From contig CP079860.1 in NCBI GenBank assembly GCA_019339365.1, positions 930,001 to 994,000 of the forward strand: 64,000 bases of DNA, given 5' to 3'. Position numbers and translations under genes: made by a program. The stretch is from Vibrio neptunius. Lineage in GTDB: Bacteria; Pseudomonadota; Gammaproteobacteria; Enterobacterales; Vibrionaceae. This document shows positions 34,792 through 43,771 of the stretch, in pieces; the first letter of the stretch is position 1; every line of letters starts with the position of its first letter. The notes under the pieces are model-generated. The model was given only the letters and a program-made list of their open reading frames with translations. It did no database searches and had not been told where the DNA came from.

Positions 34792-35373
34792 TTACACCAA
34801 CTCAGTCAATTGCTTCAGTGCGTCTTCACGTGCTATGGCTGCGGTATCTTCGCCCATGTTAAGTGCTTCAGCGTAGACAAACTCAACATCGGTAATGCCA
34901 ATGAACCCCAGCATTGTGGTCAGGTAGCTTTCGATCGAGTTGCGTGGAGAATCTTTGTGTAGACCTCCGCGAGTGGTCACAACAATCACTCTCTTGTTCT
35001 CGATTAAACCCACAGGGCCAGTCTCGGTGTAAGAGAAGGTCACGCCAGCACGAGCAATCAGATCGAACCAGTTTTTAAGCTGAGTCGGTACCATGAAATT
35101 GTACATAGGTGCACCGATGACAAGGGTATCTGCGGCTTTGAGTTCGTCAATCAACTGGTTAGAGAGCTCCAGTATTGCTTTAAGCTCATCTGACAGATCA
35201 TTACCGTCGCTGCGCAGTGCGGTTGCAACATTCATATCAAGTACCGGTAAAGGCGTTGCGGCCAGATCGCGTTGAATAAGGTTTGATTTGCCTTCAAGAG
35301 CCTGATCGATCAATTGGTTTGATTGAGAGTGAGGGCCCAGAATGCTGGATTTAACAACAAGTGTATTGGTCAT
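34792..35373 (-). CDS. azoR: FMN-dependent NADH:azoreductase AzoR
   Basis: 193 residues from ATG 35373 (GAGAA nine bases upstream). The flavodoxin-like fold has [20 protein letters not shown] (FMN phosphate loop), [20 protein letters not shown] and VVTTRGGLH. AzoR reduces azo compounds and quinones with NADH, protecting against thiol/quinone stress. The family length of about 200 fits. There is no neighbouring regulator gene. Confidence 0.93.
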   Translation of the reverse strand: MTNTLVVKSSILGPHSQSNQLIDQALEGKSNLIQRDLAATPLPVLDMNVATALRSDGNDLSDELKAILELSNQLIDELKAADTLVIGAPMYNFMVPTQLKNWFDLIARAGVTFSYTETGPVGLIENKRVIVVTTRGGLHKDSPRNSIESYLTTMLGFIGITDVEFVYAEALNMGEDTAAIAREDALKQLTELV

Positions 35374-35678
35374 AATCATGTTTCTCGTCTAGTCAGGCTG
35401 GATTCAATCGAGCCCTAGTGTCTGTTGCTATTGAGTTTAGGTTCAAGCACGGCGAGAAAAAATCCACTCTCTTCGAGCGAGACATTCGAAATTTTTGAAT
35501 GACTGTGTTGCATCGACAAAGCGGATTACTTTGAGGTTTCGTTTAACCAATGTACTCATCACGAGCGGCTTGATCTCGTGGCTAAAGATGATCGCAGAGC
35601 GGCTGTGTTTGACTGACACATGCTTCAATCACAGCCTTGAAAACCGTTACTGCTTGCAGAATGCGTTTTATGGGACCG
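35374..35678. other. 305-bp gap between azoR and the DUF1501 gene
   Basis: Short overlapping frames on both strands (35443-35628 minus, 35495-35725 plus) have no Shine-Dalgarno or family. Nothing supported. Confidence 0.5.
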
Positions 35679-37052
35679 TTAGCTCGCAAACAACCCATTT
35701 AGTGTTGGGAAGTTTTTCAGGTTAGGGAAGATCTCGGACAGGGCACTTTCCGATACGCCCAACCAACTTCCGAGTGTGGCAGCGTACTGGTCAACCGACG
35801 TCGTTGGGATCAACCGACCGTGTCCCGCATCTTGGCCGTGGCCAAATGTTGGAGGAGGAACCGTACCTAAAATTTGTCTGCCCTGAACGGCGCCACCGAC
35901 AACAAAATGATGGCCACCCCAGCCATGATCAGTGCCATCATCGTTGACGGCAAGTGTCCGACCAAAATCAGATGCCGTAAACAGCGTGACTTGTTTTTCC
36001 AATCCGAGTTCCTGTAAAGCAGCATAGAAAGCAGTGATCGCCTGACTCAATTGTTGTTGCAGTTGGGGTAGGGTTGTTGCTTGATTAGAGTGAGTATCAA
36101 ATCCACCAAGTCCAACCGAGAACAGTTGCCGAGATACCCCCAATTGATGTCTGGCCGCCATAGTGTTGGCGACACTTTGTAGCTGAGTGCCCAGCTCGGT
36201 ATCGGTAAAATGAGTACTGAGCTGGATATCTCGCGTGGCGCGGTTGTAGCTTTGGTTGGCATCGAAAGACTGGGTCATTTTGCCGGCCAGATCTTGTTGG
36301 ATCGGGTTGGCCGAAGTGTAATTGGCAGAGCGAAAATGTTGGATCAAATGCGCTCGCAATTCATCGTCCGTTTCTTCTATCAGCTCGGGTTGTGTTGCTT
36401 GACCACCCTCAACCCGATACGGGTAACTTTTGCTGCCAGTGAGCAGTAACTCTCCGGCATCGGTAGAGATGTTATTGAACGGCGTGTTGGGTGTTGAACC
36501 TAATTGAATCAGGGCATCACTCATACGTCCTCCCCAGCCAGAGCGGGCACCTTCTGGTGAACCGGACATCCAAGTTGATTGCTGATCATTGTGGGAAAAT
36601 AGCCTTGCCGGTTGAAGATCAGGAACCTTGGCGAAACGGGTGGCATCAGTCGGCTCGATCAAAGGGCCTACGTTGGCCATGATCGCTGCATTACCTTGCT
36701 CATACAAGGCGTGAAGTTCAGACAACTCAGGTGGTAGAGCAAACTGCTGACTGCCTTGGACATTGCTAAGTGGCAGGAGATCGTTTCTCGAACGTCTTGT
36801 TGTCGGGCTCATCAAAGCACGACGAATGCTCGCCCAATGGTTATAGTTTTGCTTGTCATATGGGATGACCACATCGTGGTTATCCATGCCGCCGTAGAGG
36901 AAAACGCACACTAGGGCTTTGTAGTCGCCTGTTGTATCGGCTTTTGCTACAGAGCTGCTCAGAGATGTTAGCAGGCTGGCGAAGGAAGTCATACAAGGTG
37001 TCACTGCGGCTGTAGCCAGACTGCCTTTTAGAAATTTTCTCCGATTCATCAT
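35679..37052 (-). CDS. DUF1501 secreted protein (Tat-type signal)
   Basis: 457 residues. The N-terminus MNRRKFLKGSLATAAVTPCM is a twin-arginine signal. DUF1501 hallmarks are LVCVFLYGGMDNHDVVIPYD, GLGGFDTHSNQATTLPQLQQ and FGRTLAVNDDGTDHGWGGHH, a sulfatase/alkaline-phosphatase-like fold with conserved Asp/His. It is regularly encoded with DUF1800 proteins, here 11 bp after one. Exported folded; the biochemical role is unknown. Confidence 0.93.
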   Translation of the reverse strand: MMNRRKFLKGSLATAAVTPCMTSFASLLTSLSSSVAKADTTGDYKALVCVFLYGGMDNHDVVIPYDKQNYNHWASIRRALMSPTTRRSRNDLLPLSNVQGSQQFALPPELSELHALYEQGNAAIMANVGPLIEPTDATRFAKVPDLQPARLFSHNDQQSTWMSGSPEGARSGWGGRMSDALIQLGSTPNTPFNNISTDAGELLLTGSKSYPYRVEGGQATQPELIEETDDELRAHLIQHFRSANYTSANPIQQDLAGKMTQSFDANQSYNRATRDIQLSTHFTDTELGTQLQSVANTMAARHQLGVSRQLFSVGLGGFDTHSNQATTLPQLQQQLSQAITAFYAALQELGLEKQVTLFTASDFGRTLAVNDDGTDHGWGGHHFVVGGAVQGRQILGTVPPPTFGHGQDAGHGRLIPTTSVDQYAATLGSWLGVSESALSEIFPNLKNFPTLNGLFAS

Positions 37053-37062
37053 CTATTCTTCC

Positions 37063-38856
37063 CTATCGTTGAAACAAGTAGTCTGGTGAGGTCATGACCA
37101 TCAAGATGGCAAGTTGTACGCGCATCAAACGATCTTCTTCCTCTTCCAAGTAGTTAATGGCCGTTGCGATCGAACGTTTGGTCTCGTCCGACAAGCGGTG
37201 GCCTGTCAGAAGTAGATCAAGGTGTGAGATCAAGAGGCTAGGCTGGCTAGCAAGCTGATATTCATGAGTGTAATAGGCACGAAAGCTTTGCTTAATTTGC
37301 GCCCGACTGACTTGTTTACCTTCCTCTGCCAGTGATGCTTGCTCATCATCAATATCTTCTTCCATTAAGTTATTGAAAATAAAGTGAGTGAGGAAATTAG
37401 TGTAACCAGACAAGCTGGATGCATTGATAAGCTGCATTTCCGGCGCAGTGAGACCCATTTCCGCACTCTTACTGCCCGGAGGCACGTACCCTGGGCGGAA
37501 AAAATTGAACACAGAAGGTGATCGATACGGATGCTGTGAGAGGGCCTCAACGCCTTCCGTTGACCAGAGGTCGAGTTTAAATTGTGGGGTGACTTGTCTA
37601 ATCTCAAACGCTCGTGCCCACTGGGTAAACGCCAACAATGGCTCTCTAATTTTTCCGTGATGCAGTGAGACTGGTCGCTGAGCTTCGGTATCAAAAAGCA
37701 CAGCTGCCAAGGTCGCTTTCAGATCGCCTCGTTGTCGACTACCAACGATTTGTCCATCCGGTAACATGTACCAGCCGGCGTCAAAGGTATCCGCCACACG
37801 TTTGACATAGTGGGTTGAAGGATTACTGGTGGTAAAACGTTTAATGAGCTGAGTACTGAAAAAGGGGGCGACATTGGGGTGATGAAAGATATGATCTAGA
37901 GCTTGTTGTACCGATTGTTCAGCTGACGTGTTGGCTGCTATGGTATAGCCAAGAAAGCGTTTCTCCTCGCTAGAGTGATATTGACGACGAATGGTCATCG
38001 CTTTTGGAGCCGCGTCCATCCATGCTTCAAAGCGCTCTTCTTCGTCAAAGTGAGAAGGGACATTGAGATCAAAGCCGGTAAACACCTTGGCTAAACCCGT
38101 AATATCCTGATTACTGTAGGCTTCTATCGCTTTCCCCTGATGGTTGAGCTTTTCGCTACCATCTTGATTGAGAAGCGTGACGCCAATCGTGAACAATTGC
38201 AGTAGCTCTCGGGCATAGTTTTCATCTGGCATTCGACCTGTTGCCGCATCTGCTTTCTTGCTGCCCATATAAGTTAAGTAGTAACCCATGGTTGCAGAAT
38301 AGGTGATGTCACTCAGCAACTGGCGATAATTGCCAAAGGCATGTTTGATCAATAAATCTTCATAGCTTGCAATGGCTGTCGGAGTTTCTGCCAGTACTTC
38401 CCCACCTTTTGTTGAAACGACAAAAATTTCGGACAGTGCAAAGGCCATTCTCTGGCGAAGCTGATCATCCGCCGTGATCGCGTTGGTCCAGAAGCCGAAG
38501 GTGGGTGATTCCAAAACGAAAGCATTGAGTTCTTCACCATGATCAGCATGAGCAATCGCCAGTTGAACGTGAGGCATCAAATAGCTAGGCTGAGTATTGA
38601 GTTGATTGATGAACCACTGCGATTGGCTTTCCTTGCATAACGCGTTGATATCTTGGCGCTTTGCACCAAACGTTACTTGATTTAAAAAACGCACTGATTG
38701 AGAAATTTGATCGGTTTGACATTGCCAATAGGCTTGATTTTGATGCGCAGACGATGTGATTGAGCTTGAAGCCTGTTCACCTTGCGCGCTATGGCTGGTT
38801 GCGGTGAATAAAGCGCTAATCATTATTAACGTCGAGAGTGGGTAAAGCTTCGACAC
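37063..38856 (-). CDS. DUF1800 secreted protein
   Basis: 597 residues from GTG 38856. Sec signal peptide (PLSTLIMISALFTATSHSAQ); then FLNQVTFGAKRQDINALCKE and ENYARELLQLFTIGVTLLNQ, the DUF1800 core of helical repeats. Partner of the DUF1501 gene 11 bp downstream. Function unknown; the pair is common in marine bacteria. The ribosome binding site GGAAAGGAG lies in the 3' arm of a perfect 12-bp hairpin (38863-38894), so translation may be controlled by RNA structure. It is probably co-transcribed with the two-component genes upstream. Confidence 0.92.
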   Translation of the reverse strand: MSKLYPLSTLIMISALFTATSHSAQGEQASSSITSSAHQNQAYWQCQTDQISQSVRFLNQVTFGAKRQDINALCKESQSQWFINQLNTQPSYLMPHVQLAIAHADHGEELNAFVLESPTFGFWTNAITADDQLRQRMAFALSEIFVVSTKGGEVLAETPTAIASYEDLLIKHAFGNYRQLLSDITYSATMGYYLTYMGSKKADAATGRMPDENYARELLQLFTIGVTLLNQDGSEKLNHQGKAIEAYSNQDITGLAKVFTGFDLNVPSHFDEEERFEAWMDAAPKAMTIRRQYHSSEEKRFLGYTIAANTSAEQSVQQALDHIFHHPNVAPFFSTQLIKRFTTSNPSTHYVKRVADTFDAGWYMLPDGQIVGSRQRGDLKATLAAVLFDTEAQRPVSLHHGKIREPLLAFTQWARAFEIRQVTPQFKLDLWSTEGVEALSQHPYRSPSVFNFFRPGYVPPGSKSAEMGLTAPEMQLINASSLSGYTNFLTHFIFNNLMEEDIDDEQASLAEEGKQVSRAQIKQSFRAYYTHEYQLASQPSLLISHLDLLLTGHRLSDETKRSIATAINYLEEEEDRLMRVQLAILMVMTSPDYLFQR

Positions 38857-38862
38857 GAGCGA

Positions 38863-38894
38863 ATACTCCTTTCCATGAGGCAGGAAAGGAGTAT
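38863..38894 (-). promoter_or_regulatory. Hairpin sequestering the DUF1800 ribosome binding site
   Basis: On the minus strand ATACTCCTTTCC (5' arm) pairs perfectly with GGAAAGGAGTAT (3' arm) over 12 bp with an 8-nt loop. The 3' arm is the Shine-Dalgarno, nine bases before GTG 38856. It lacks a T-run, so it is not a simple terminator. Confidence 0.7.
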
Positions 38895-38934
38895 AAGTAT
38901 CTGGCTTATGACTTTGGTTTACATATCTCAGGCT

Positions 38935-40365
38935 CTAACCATACAAATTTGTATGGTTGGTTGAAAACTGGATGTTAAACACTGTCCCTGGCGTGTCAGG
39001 CAATAGAGTGATGGAGGCACCATGAAGATGAGCGATACTTTGCACCAAACTTAGCCCCAACCCATTGCTGGCTTCGCTGCGACTGAGATCAGCGGTATAA
39101 AAGCGTTCAAAGATCCGCTGTCTGTGTTGATCAGCGATGCCCGGGCCGTTGTCACCTAACTGGAGGACCACGCCCGATTCTGAAGGTTGAAGGTGTATCC
39201 AGACTTGCCCGTTGTCTTTGCTGTACTTTAGGTTGTTTTCAAACAAATTGATGATCATCTGGTTGAGTAATTCTGCATCACCCGAAACGCGGATTGCGGG
39301 CACAATGGCACTGGTGAGTTGTAGATGATGATCCTCAAAAACTGGTTGATAACTGTCGACGAGATTTTCAATCAACTCAGAAAGGTTGATATCGGTAAAA
39401 TGAGATTTGCGCTTGCCCGATTCAATCTCGCTCAGGCGGAGTAAGCTGTTAAAGGTTTTTAACATAGCCGCAACTTGCGATTGGGCTTTTTCTATGTGTT
39501 GTTCAGCCCCGTCACTGTCCATCTGCATCAGCTGTAATTGATTCGCGAGTCGAGTCAGTGGCGTTTTTAAATCATGTGCGATACCGACCGTAACGTCTTC
39601 GATATTGGTGTTGAGGTGCTCTATCCTCTCCAGCATTTGATTAATGTTTTCAGACAAACGATCGAATTCATCAGTACTTGTGGAGACAGGCAACCGCTCA
39701 GTGTGATGGGTGCTGCTAATGGTCTCCAGATTGTCTGAGAGATCATCAAGGCGTTGGTAGACTTTTCGACTGAGTAGATAAGCGATCAATACGGATAATG
39801 GCAACGCCGTCACACAGACCCAAATCAACCCATTAGACATGGTTTCGAGAATCGATCGGTAATCTAAGCTGGTGCTGGTTCCGACCACCAGAACAAAATC
39901 ACTGTTGAGCTTGTGTTGCAGTGTTCTGATCTCATACACCGCGTCAATGAGCTCGCCTTCTTCATCAAAGTGAGAAACGTCGAAAGTGTACCAGTGCCAT
40001 CCAAAGGGCGACTCGCTCAGTGGTGTTAAGCCATAATCTTCACCGTGTGCTCTAAGATAAACCACGTACTGACTTCGTTGCATTCTCTCATGCCAAAACT
40101 CTGGGTCATTGAGATCGTCGAAATCCGCATCAAGCTCTTCAATCAGCCAGTCCAGGCCATTTTCTGTCGTTTCTTCTACCAACCATTGATAGGTATCGCT
40201 CTGCTCTTGCTTATCCAATTGGTTGGTATTGTATAAAAATGAGCCGCCGATAATACCCAATAGGATCAGCGCTGAAACAAAGAACAGTGCAGAAGAAGTG
40301 AGTGTGTATCTGAAAACAGAGGAACGCCAAATGTTGGCAACCGCAGGCTTAGAACGAGAGGACAT
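38935..40365 (-). CDS. Sensor histidine kinase
   Basis: 476 residues. Two membrane helices (about 18-43 and 178-198) flank a 130-residue periplasmic sensor rich in Asp/Glu (ELDADFDDLNDPEFW). Then come HAMP, the H-box GIAHDLKTPLTRLANQLQLM, N-box INLFENNLKYS and G-boxes DNGPGIADQHR, NGLGLSLV. It phosphorylates the OmpR-type regulator whose gene overlaps it by 17 bp. Signal unknown; acidic sensors of this sort often bind cations or peptides (inference). Confidence 0.94.
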   Translation of the reverse strand: MSSRSKPAVANIWRSSVFRYTLTSSALFFVSALILLGIIGGSFLYNTNQLDKQEQSDTYQWLVEETTENGLDWLIEELDADFDDLNDPEFWHERMQRSQYVVYLRAHGEDYGLTPLSESPFGWHWYTFDVSHFDEEGELIDAVYEIRTLQHKLNSDFVLVVGTSTSLDYRSILETMSNGLIWVCVTALPLSVLIAYLLSRKVYQRLDDLSDNLETISSTHHTERLPVSTSTDEFDRLSENINQMLERIEHLNTNIEDVTVGIAHDLKTPLTRLANQLQLMQMDSDGAEQHIEKAQSQVAAMLKTFNSLLRLSEIESGKRKSHFTDINLSELIENLVDSYQPVFEDHHLQLTSAIVPAIRVSGDAELLNQMIINLFENNLKYSKDNGQVWIHLQPSESGVVLQLGDNGPGIADQHRQRIFERFYTADLSRSEASNGLGLSLVQSIAHLHGASITLLPDTPGTVFNIQFSTNHTNLYG

Positions 40366-41020
40366 AGCCAGCCCCGCGCACCGTTTTTATTAGTTCCGTA
40401 TTGAAGGCTTTATCGACTTTGTGTCTTAGACGGCTAACATGGGTCTGGACCAAACTGGTATTGGGGTCAAACTGAAAGCCCCAAACTTGTTCCAGCAACA
40501 TAGTTCGAGTGACCAACTCACCTTGATTGACCATCAGCAATTCCAGAATCTGGTACTCGCGTGGCAGAAGATCGAGTTCTTGACCTGAATGACTCACTTT
40601 GCGGCTGATTTTATCCAGCGTGAGAGGGCCAGCGGTTAGCTGAGTAGAGGTTGGGTTGACGGGCTGGCGGCGTGCTAATGCTTTGACGCGAGCATTTAAC
40701 TCTTCGAAGGCAAATGGTTTGACCATGTAGTCATCTGCGCCCGCTTCAAGGCCTGCAACGCGATCACCAATACTGTCTTTGGCAGTAAGGATAAGAATCG
40801 GAGAATGCACCTGGCTTTGTCTGAGTACGCGTATGGCGTCAATGCCATCCATGCTAGGCAGCATGCGGTCAAAAATGATGACATCGAAAGACTCGCTCGC
40901 GGCGCGAACGAGTCCGGTTTTCGCATCAGGTTCGTGACAAAGAGAGTGGCCTTGTTCTGTTAAGCCTTTATGTATGAACTCAGCAATCTCTGGGTCATCT
41001 TCAACCAGCAGCAATTTCAT
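40349..41020 (-). CDS. OmpR-family response regulator
   Basis: 223 residues. Receiver domain with the acidic pocket VEDDP, phosphorylation site Asp51 in IIFDRMLPSMDG, Thr in ILTAKD and Lys in MVKPFAF. The C-terminal winged helix includes REYQILELLMVNQGELVTRT. It overlaps the kinase gene. Likely target: the DUF1800-DUF1501 genes directly downstream (inference from operon layout). Confidence 0.95.
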   Translation of the reverse strand: MKLLLVEDDPEIAEFIHKGLTEQGHSLCHEPDAKTGLVRAASESFDVIIFDRMLPSMDGIDAIRVLRQSQVHSPILILTAKDSIGDRVAGLEAGADDYMVKPFAFEELNARVKALARRQPVNPTSTQLTAGPLTLDKISRKVSHSGQELDLLPREYQILELLMVNQGELVTRTMLLEQVWGFQFDPNTSLVQTHVSRLRHKVDKAFNTELIKTVRGAGYVLSF

Positions 41021-41129
41021 GTGTTTTGTATTCCTTCAATGCACTGTTTACATAAATTGAATCAATGAATGAAGGTTGCGTCCACTTATTTGTGTGATTG
41101 AAGGAGCGTTCCTGAAGTGACATTACATA

Positions 41130-41333
41130 TTACAAGTCCATCAGGCTTTCAATCGACTCCTCAATCGAGAGATGGTGATAAGAGCGTATAGTCTGACCAT
41201 CCGTCGCATCAATCAATATAGTATTGATTGCTGACTGGCCATGCTGTTCAATGACGTTCAGGCTCTGTTCGACGTTGTCATACGTAAGGGTGAGATTATC
41301 TTTTAGCACTATCGTGCAAGTGTGCAGATTCAT
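41130..41333 (-). CDS. Small hypothetical protein
   Basis: 67 residues from ATG 41333 (AAGGAAG upstream). NLHTCTIVLKDNLTLTYDNV followed by a helical C-terminus ending EESIESLMDL. No family recognised; cytoplasmic. Confidence 0.6.
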   Translation of the reverse strand: MNLHTCTIVLKDNLTLTYDNVEQSLNVIEQHGQSAINTILIDATDGQTIRSYHHLSIEESIESLMDL

Positions 41334-41486
41334 AGCCAACTTCCTTATTATTTGTATCGACTGCATTCTAACTCTAGAAGAGTTTAAACTGATAGCAAAT
41401 TCGATTAACTTCCGAAAATGGCTAGTATTAAAAAGAGAGCCGATTAGACTCGCGGTAAGCGTTTGAAAGATGTCGGGAAGAAGAGT

Positions 41487-42851
41487 ATGAGCGGATTATC
41501 ATCCATATCATTGCAAGAGTGTCAAAGTGCTCGTCAGGCCAGAGATGCACGTTTCGATGGCCGTTTCTATGTGGCAGTAAAAACCACAGGTATTTTTTGT
41601 CGACCCATATGCCCCGCCAACTTACCCAAGGAAGAAAATGTCGAGTACTTCGTCGAAAAAGCGCAGGCGCTTCAAGCGGGTTATCGACCTTGTTTGCGCT
41701 GTCGCCCAGACAGTGCGCCAAGTTCTTGGGCATGGAAAGGGGTGGAAACGACGTTTCTTCGTGCTTTGAAAATGATTGAGCAAGGCGAGTTACAAACGTC
41801 TAGCTTGGTTGAGTTGGCCGAACGTCTTGGCATTAGCGATCGCTATTTGAGACAGCTATTTCAAGACCATCTTGGGATGGCACCAAAACAATACGCGCTT
41901 TACCATCAATTGATGTTTGCGAAACAACTGCTTCATTCCAGCTCCATGTCGGTGACGGATATTGCGTTCGCGAGTGGGTTCAACAGCGTCCGTCGTTTCA
42001 ATGATGCATTTAAGCAGGTTCTTAAGCTGACCCCAACTCAAGTCAGAAAAGATCAGGCCATGTCTGTGGTAGAAAGTAGCTACATCGACCTCGCGTTTAA
42101 AGGACCTTTAGATTGGCAACACATGCTGGATTTTTACCGCCTGCGAGCGATAAACGGATTAGAGCATGTTAGCGACGAACGTTATCAGAGACAGTTTGAG
42201 ATTGAAGGGGCGAACGGTTGGTTTTCGATTCGCTATCTTAAGACCGGAATTATGCGCGTTGAGTTTGAGTTGTCGGATACCCGTCGCCTCAAAGCCTTAG
42301 TGAATCAATTGCGCAGAGTGTTTGACCTTGATACAGATATCTTGACCATTGAACAGACATTGAATGCGATCAATCCAAGCCTAATATTGCGCAGCGGAAT
42401 TCGTATTCCCGGAGTCTGGAACACTTGGGAAGGCGGTGTTCGTGCCATTTTGGGCCAACAAGTGTCGATCAAGGCCGCCATAGGGCAACTCAATTTACTC
42501 GTTAAAACCTTACAACCCAGAGGGGTGACACATTTTCCCACCCCACAGGAAGTGGCCCTGGCCGATTTATCTTTTTTACGTATGCCGCAAAGCCGCAAAG
42601 AGACATTGGCCCGTTTTGCGCAGTTTATGGTAGAAAACCCCGAAGCGAGTCTAGAACAATGGCTTGATGTCAAAGGCATTGGTCCGTGGACGGTCAATTA
42701 CGCACGGTTGAGAGGAGCCTCTGATCCCAATTGCTTCCTAGATGGTGATTTGGTCGTCAAAAAAGCCCTGCATCAATTCCCTGAACTGGATGCTGAACGC
42801 GTATCTCCATGGGGGAGCTATGCCACATTCCATTGCTGGAGCCACGCATGA
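41487..42851 (+). CDS. Ada-type/AlkA fusion: DNA alkylation repair regulator and 3-methyladenine glycosylase
   Basis: 454 residues from ATG 41487 (GGAAG six bases upstream). Domains in order: Ada zinc/methyl-phosphotriester domain (RFYVAVKTTGIFCRPICPAN ... CLRCRPDSAP, four Cys), AraC helix-turn-helix (LVELAERLGISDRYLRQLFQ), AlkA N-domain, and the HhH-GPD glycosylase (GIGPWTVNYARLR with the catalytic Asp in FLDGDLV). It removes alkylated bases and probably induces itself and ogt on methylation. It overlaps ogt by 4 bp. The same fusion is known in other proteobacteria. Confidence 0.94.
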   Translation: MSGLSSISLQECQSARQARDARFDGRFYVAVKTTGIFCRPICPANLPKEENVEYFVEKAQALQAGYRPCLRCRPDSAPSSWAWKGVETTFLRALKMIEQGELQTSSLVELAERLGISDRYLRQLFQDHLGMAPKQYALYHQLMFAKQLLHSSSMSVTDIAFASGFNSVRRFNDAFKQVLKLTPTQVRKDQAMSVVESSYIDLAFKGPLDWQHMLDFYRLRAINGLEHVSDERYQRQFEIEGANGWFSIRYLKTGIMRVEFELSDTRRLKALVNQLRRVFDLDTDILTIEQTLNAINPSLILRSGIRIPGVWNTWEGGVRAILGQQVSIKAAIGQLNLLVKTLQPRGVTHFPTPQEVALADLSFLRMPQSRKETLARFAQFMVENPEASLEQWLDVKGIGPWTVNYARLRGASDPNCFLDGDLVVKKALHQFPELDAERVSPWGSYATFHCWSHA

Positions 42852-43330
42852 ACAAGAGTTACACCTATTTAAAAACGCCGCTTGGGCAGATGACGATTCA
42901 GGCCAATGAGCAAGGTTTGTTAGGGGCTTGGTTTGAGACTCAGACCACACAACCTGAAAAGTTAGGCAAAAACGATAAAGAACATCCTATACTTATCAAA
43001 ACAATCAAACAGTTAGACGAGTATTTTGCTGGCCGTCGACAGGCATTTGATCTCCCACTAGCAGCGCAAGGGACTGTGTTTCAGCAGCAGGTGTGGAAAG
43101 CATTAACAACCATACCTTTTGGCGAGACTTGGAGTTACCAGCAGTTGGCCGATGCGATTGGCAACCCAAAAGCCGTGAGGGCGGTAGGGTTGGCAAACGG
43201 TAAGAACCCGATATCTGTGATTGTCCCATGCCATAGGGTGATTGGAAAAAGCGGTAAGCTCACTGGCTATGCGGGCGGGCTGGAACGGAAAGCAGCATTG
43301 TTAAAAATAGAGCATTGGGAACCTGAGTAA
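42848..43330 (+). CDS. ogt: Methylated-DNA-[protein]-cysteine S-methyltransferase
   Basis: 160 residues. The active-site motif is VIVPCHRVIGKSGKLTGYAG with the acceptor Cys; the helix-turn-helix is WSYQQLADAIGNPKAVRAVG. It removes O6-methylguanine lesions in a suicide reaction. ATG 42848 overlaps the AlkA-fusion stop (ATGA), so the two alkylation repair genes are translated together. Confidence 0.95.
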   Translation: MNKSYTYLKTPLGQMTIQANEQGLLGAWFETQTTQPEKLGKNDKEHPILIKTIKQLDEYFAGRRQAFDLPLAAQGTVFQQQVWKALTTIPFGETWSYQQLADAIGNPKAVRAVGLANGKNPISVIVPCHRVIGKSGKLTGYAGGLERKAALLKIEHWEPE

Positions 43331-43695
43331 TGCGGTTAGAAAAAGGACTATTTTCCTTGCTAGTAATGCTTTTGCTGCAAGGGTGTTTTGAAGAAAAACT
43401 TGATCGAATGATCAACAAGCAAACCTATGAGTTTGAAGGGGTATATGAAAATCTGTATACCCAGGATTTATTGATGTTCAAAGATGCAATGGTCACGATC
43501 AGCCGGGTGGGTGCGCCTGATGTCATCAAATCTTTTGAGGTCGACGATAATTTCCTGACCATAACCATGCGCAATAACTCCAAAGAAAAACGTGAAGACA
43601 TCGTTATGCGCATTCATGGTAATAATGAAGCATTGACGTGCAGTGTTTGTGCAAGATACCAGCTTGCTAGTGTGTGGCAGAGACGATTGGATTAA
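43330..43695 (+). CDS. Small lipoprotein
   Basis: 121 residues. Lipoprotein signal MRLEKGLFSLLVMLLLQGCF with lipobox LLQGC. The mature part has beta-type sequence (AMVTISRVGAPDVIKSFEVD) and a C-terminal CSVCARYQL. No family recognised. It overlaps ogt by 1 bp (TAATG), so it is the third gene of this operon. Confidence 0.8.
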   Translation: MRLEKGLFSLLVMLLLQGCFEEKLDRMINKQTYEFEGVYENLYTQDLLMFKDAMVTISRVGAPDVIKSFEVDDNFLTITMRNNSKEKREDIVMRIHGNNEALTCSVCARYQLASVWQRRLD

Positions 43696-43720
43696 CGATA
43701 ACGGGTGAATCGGCTATTGA

Positions 43721-43748
43721 AAAGGACAGCCTTCGGGCTGTCCTCTTT
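43721..43748. terminator. Terminator
   Basis: AGGACAGCC-TTCG-GGCTGTCCT followed by CTTT, between the lipoprotein gene and nhaD (convergent). Confidence 0.9.
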
Positions 43749-43771
43749 GCATTGAATAATGCTCAGGAAAT

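Noticed and set aside
35443..35725. Possible transposase or regulator remnant beside azoR
   Set aside because: Short overlapping frames on both strands give no convincing motif.
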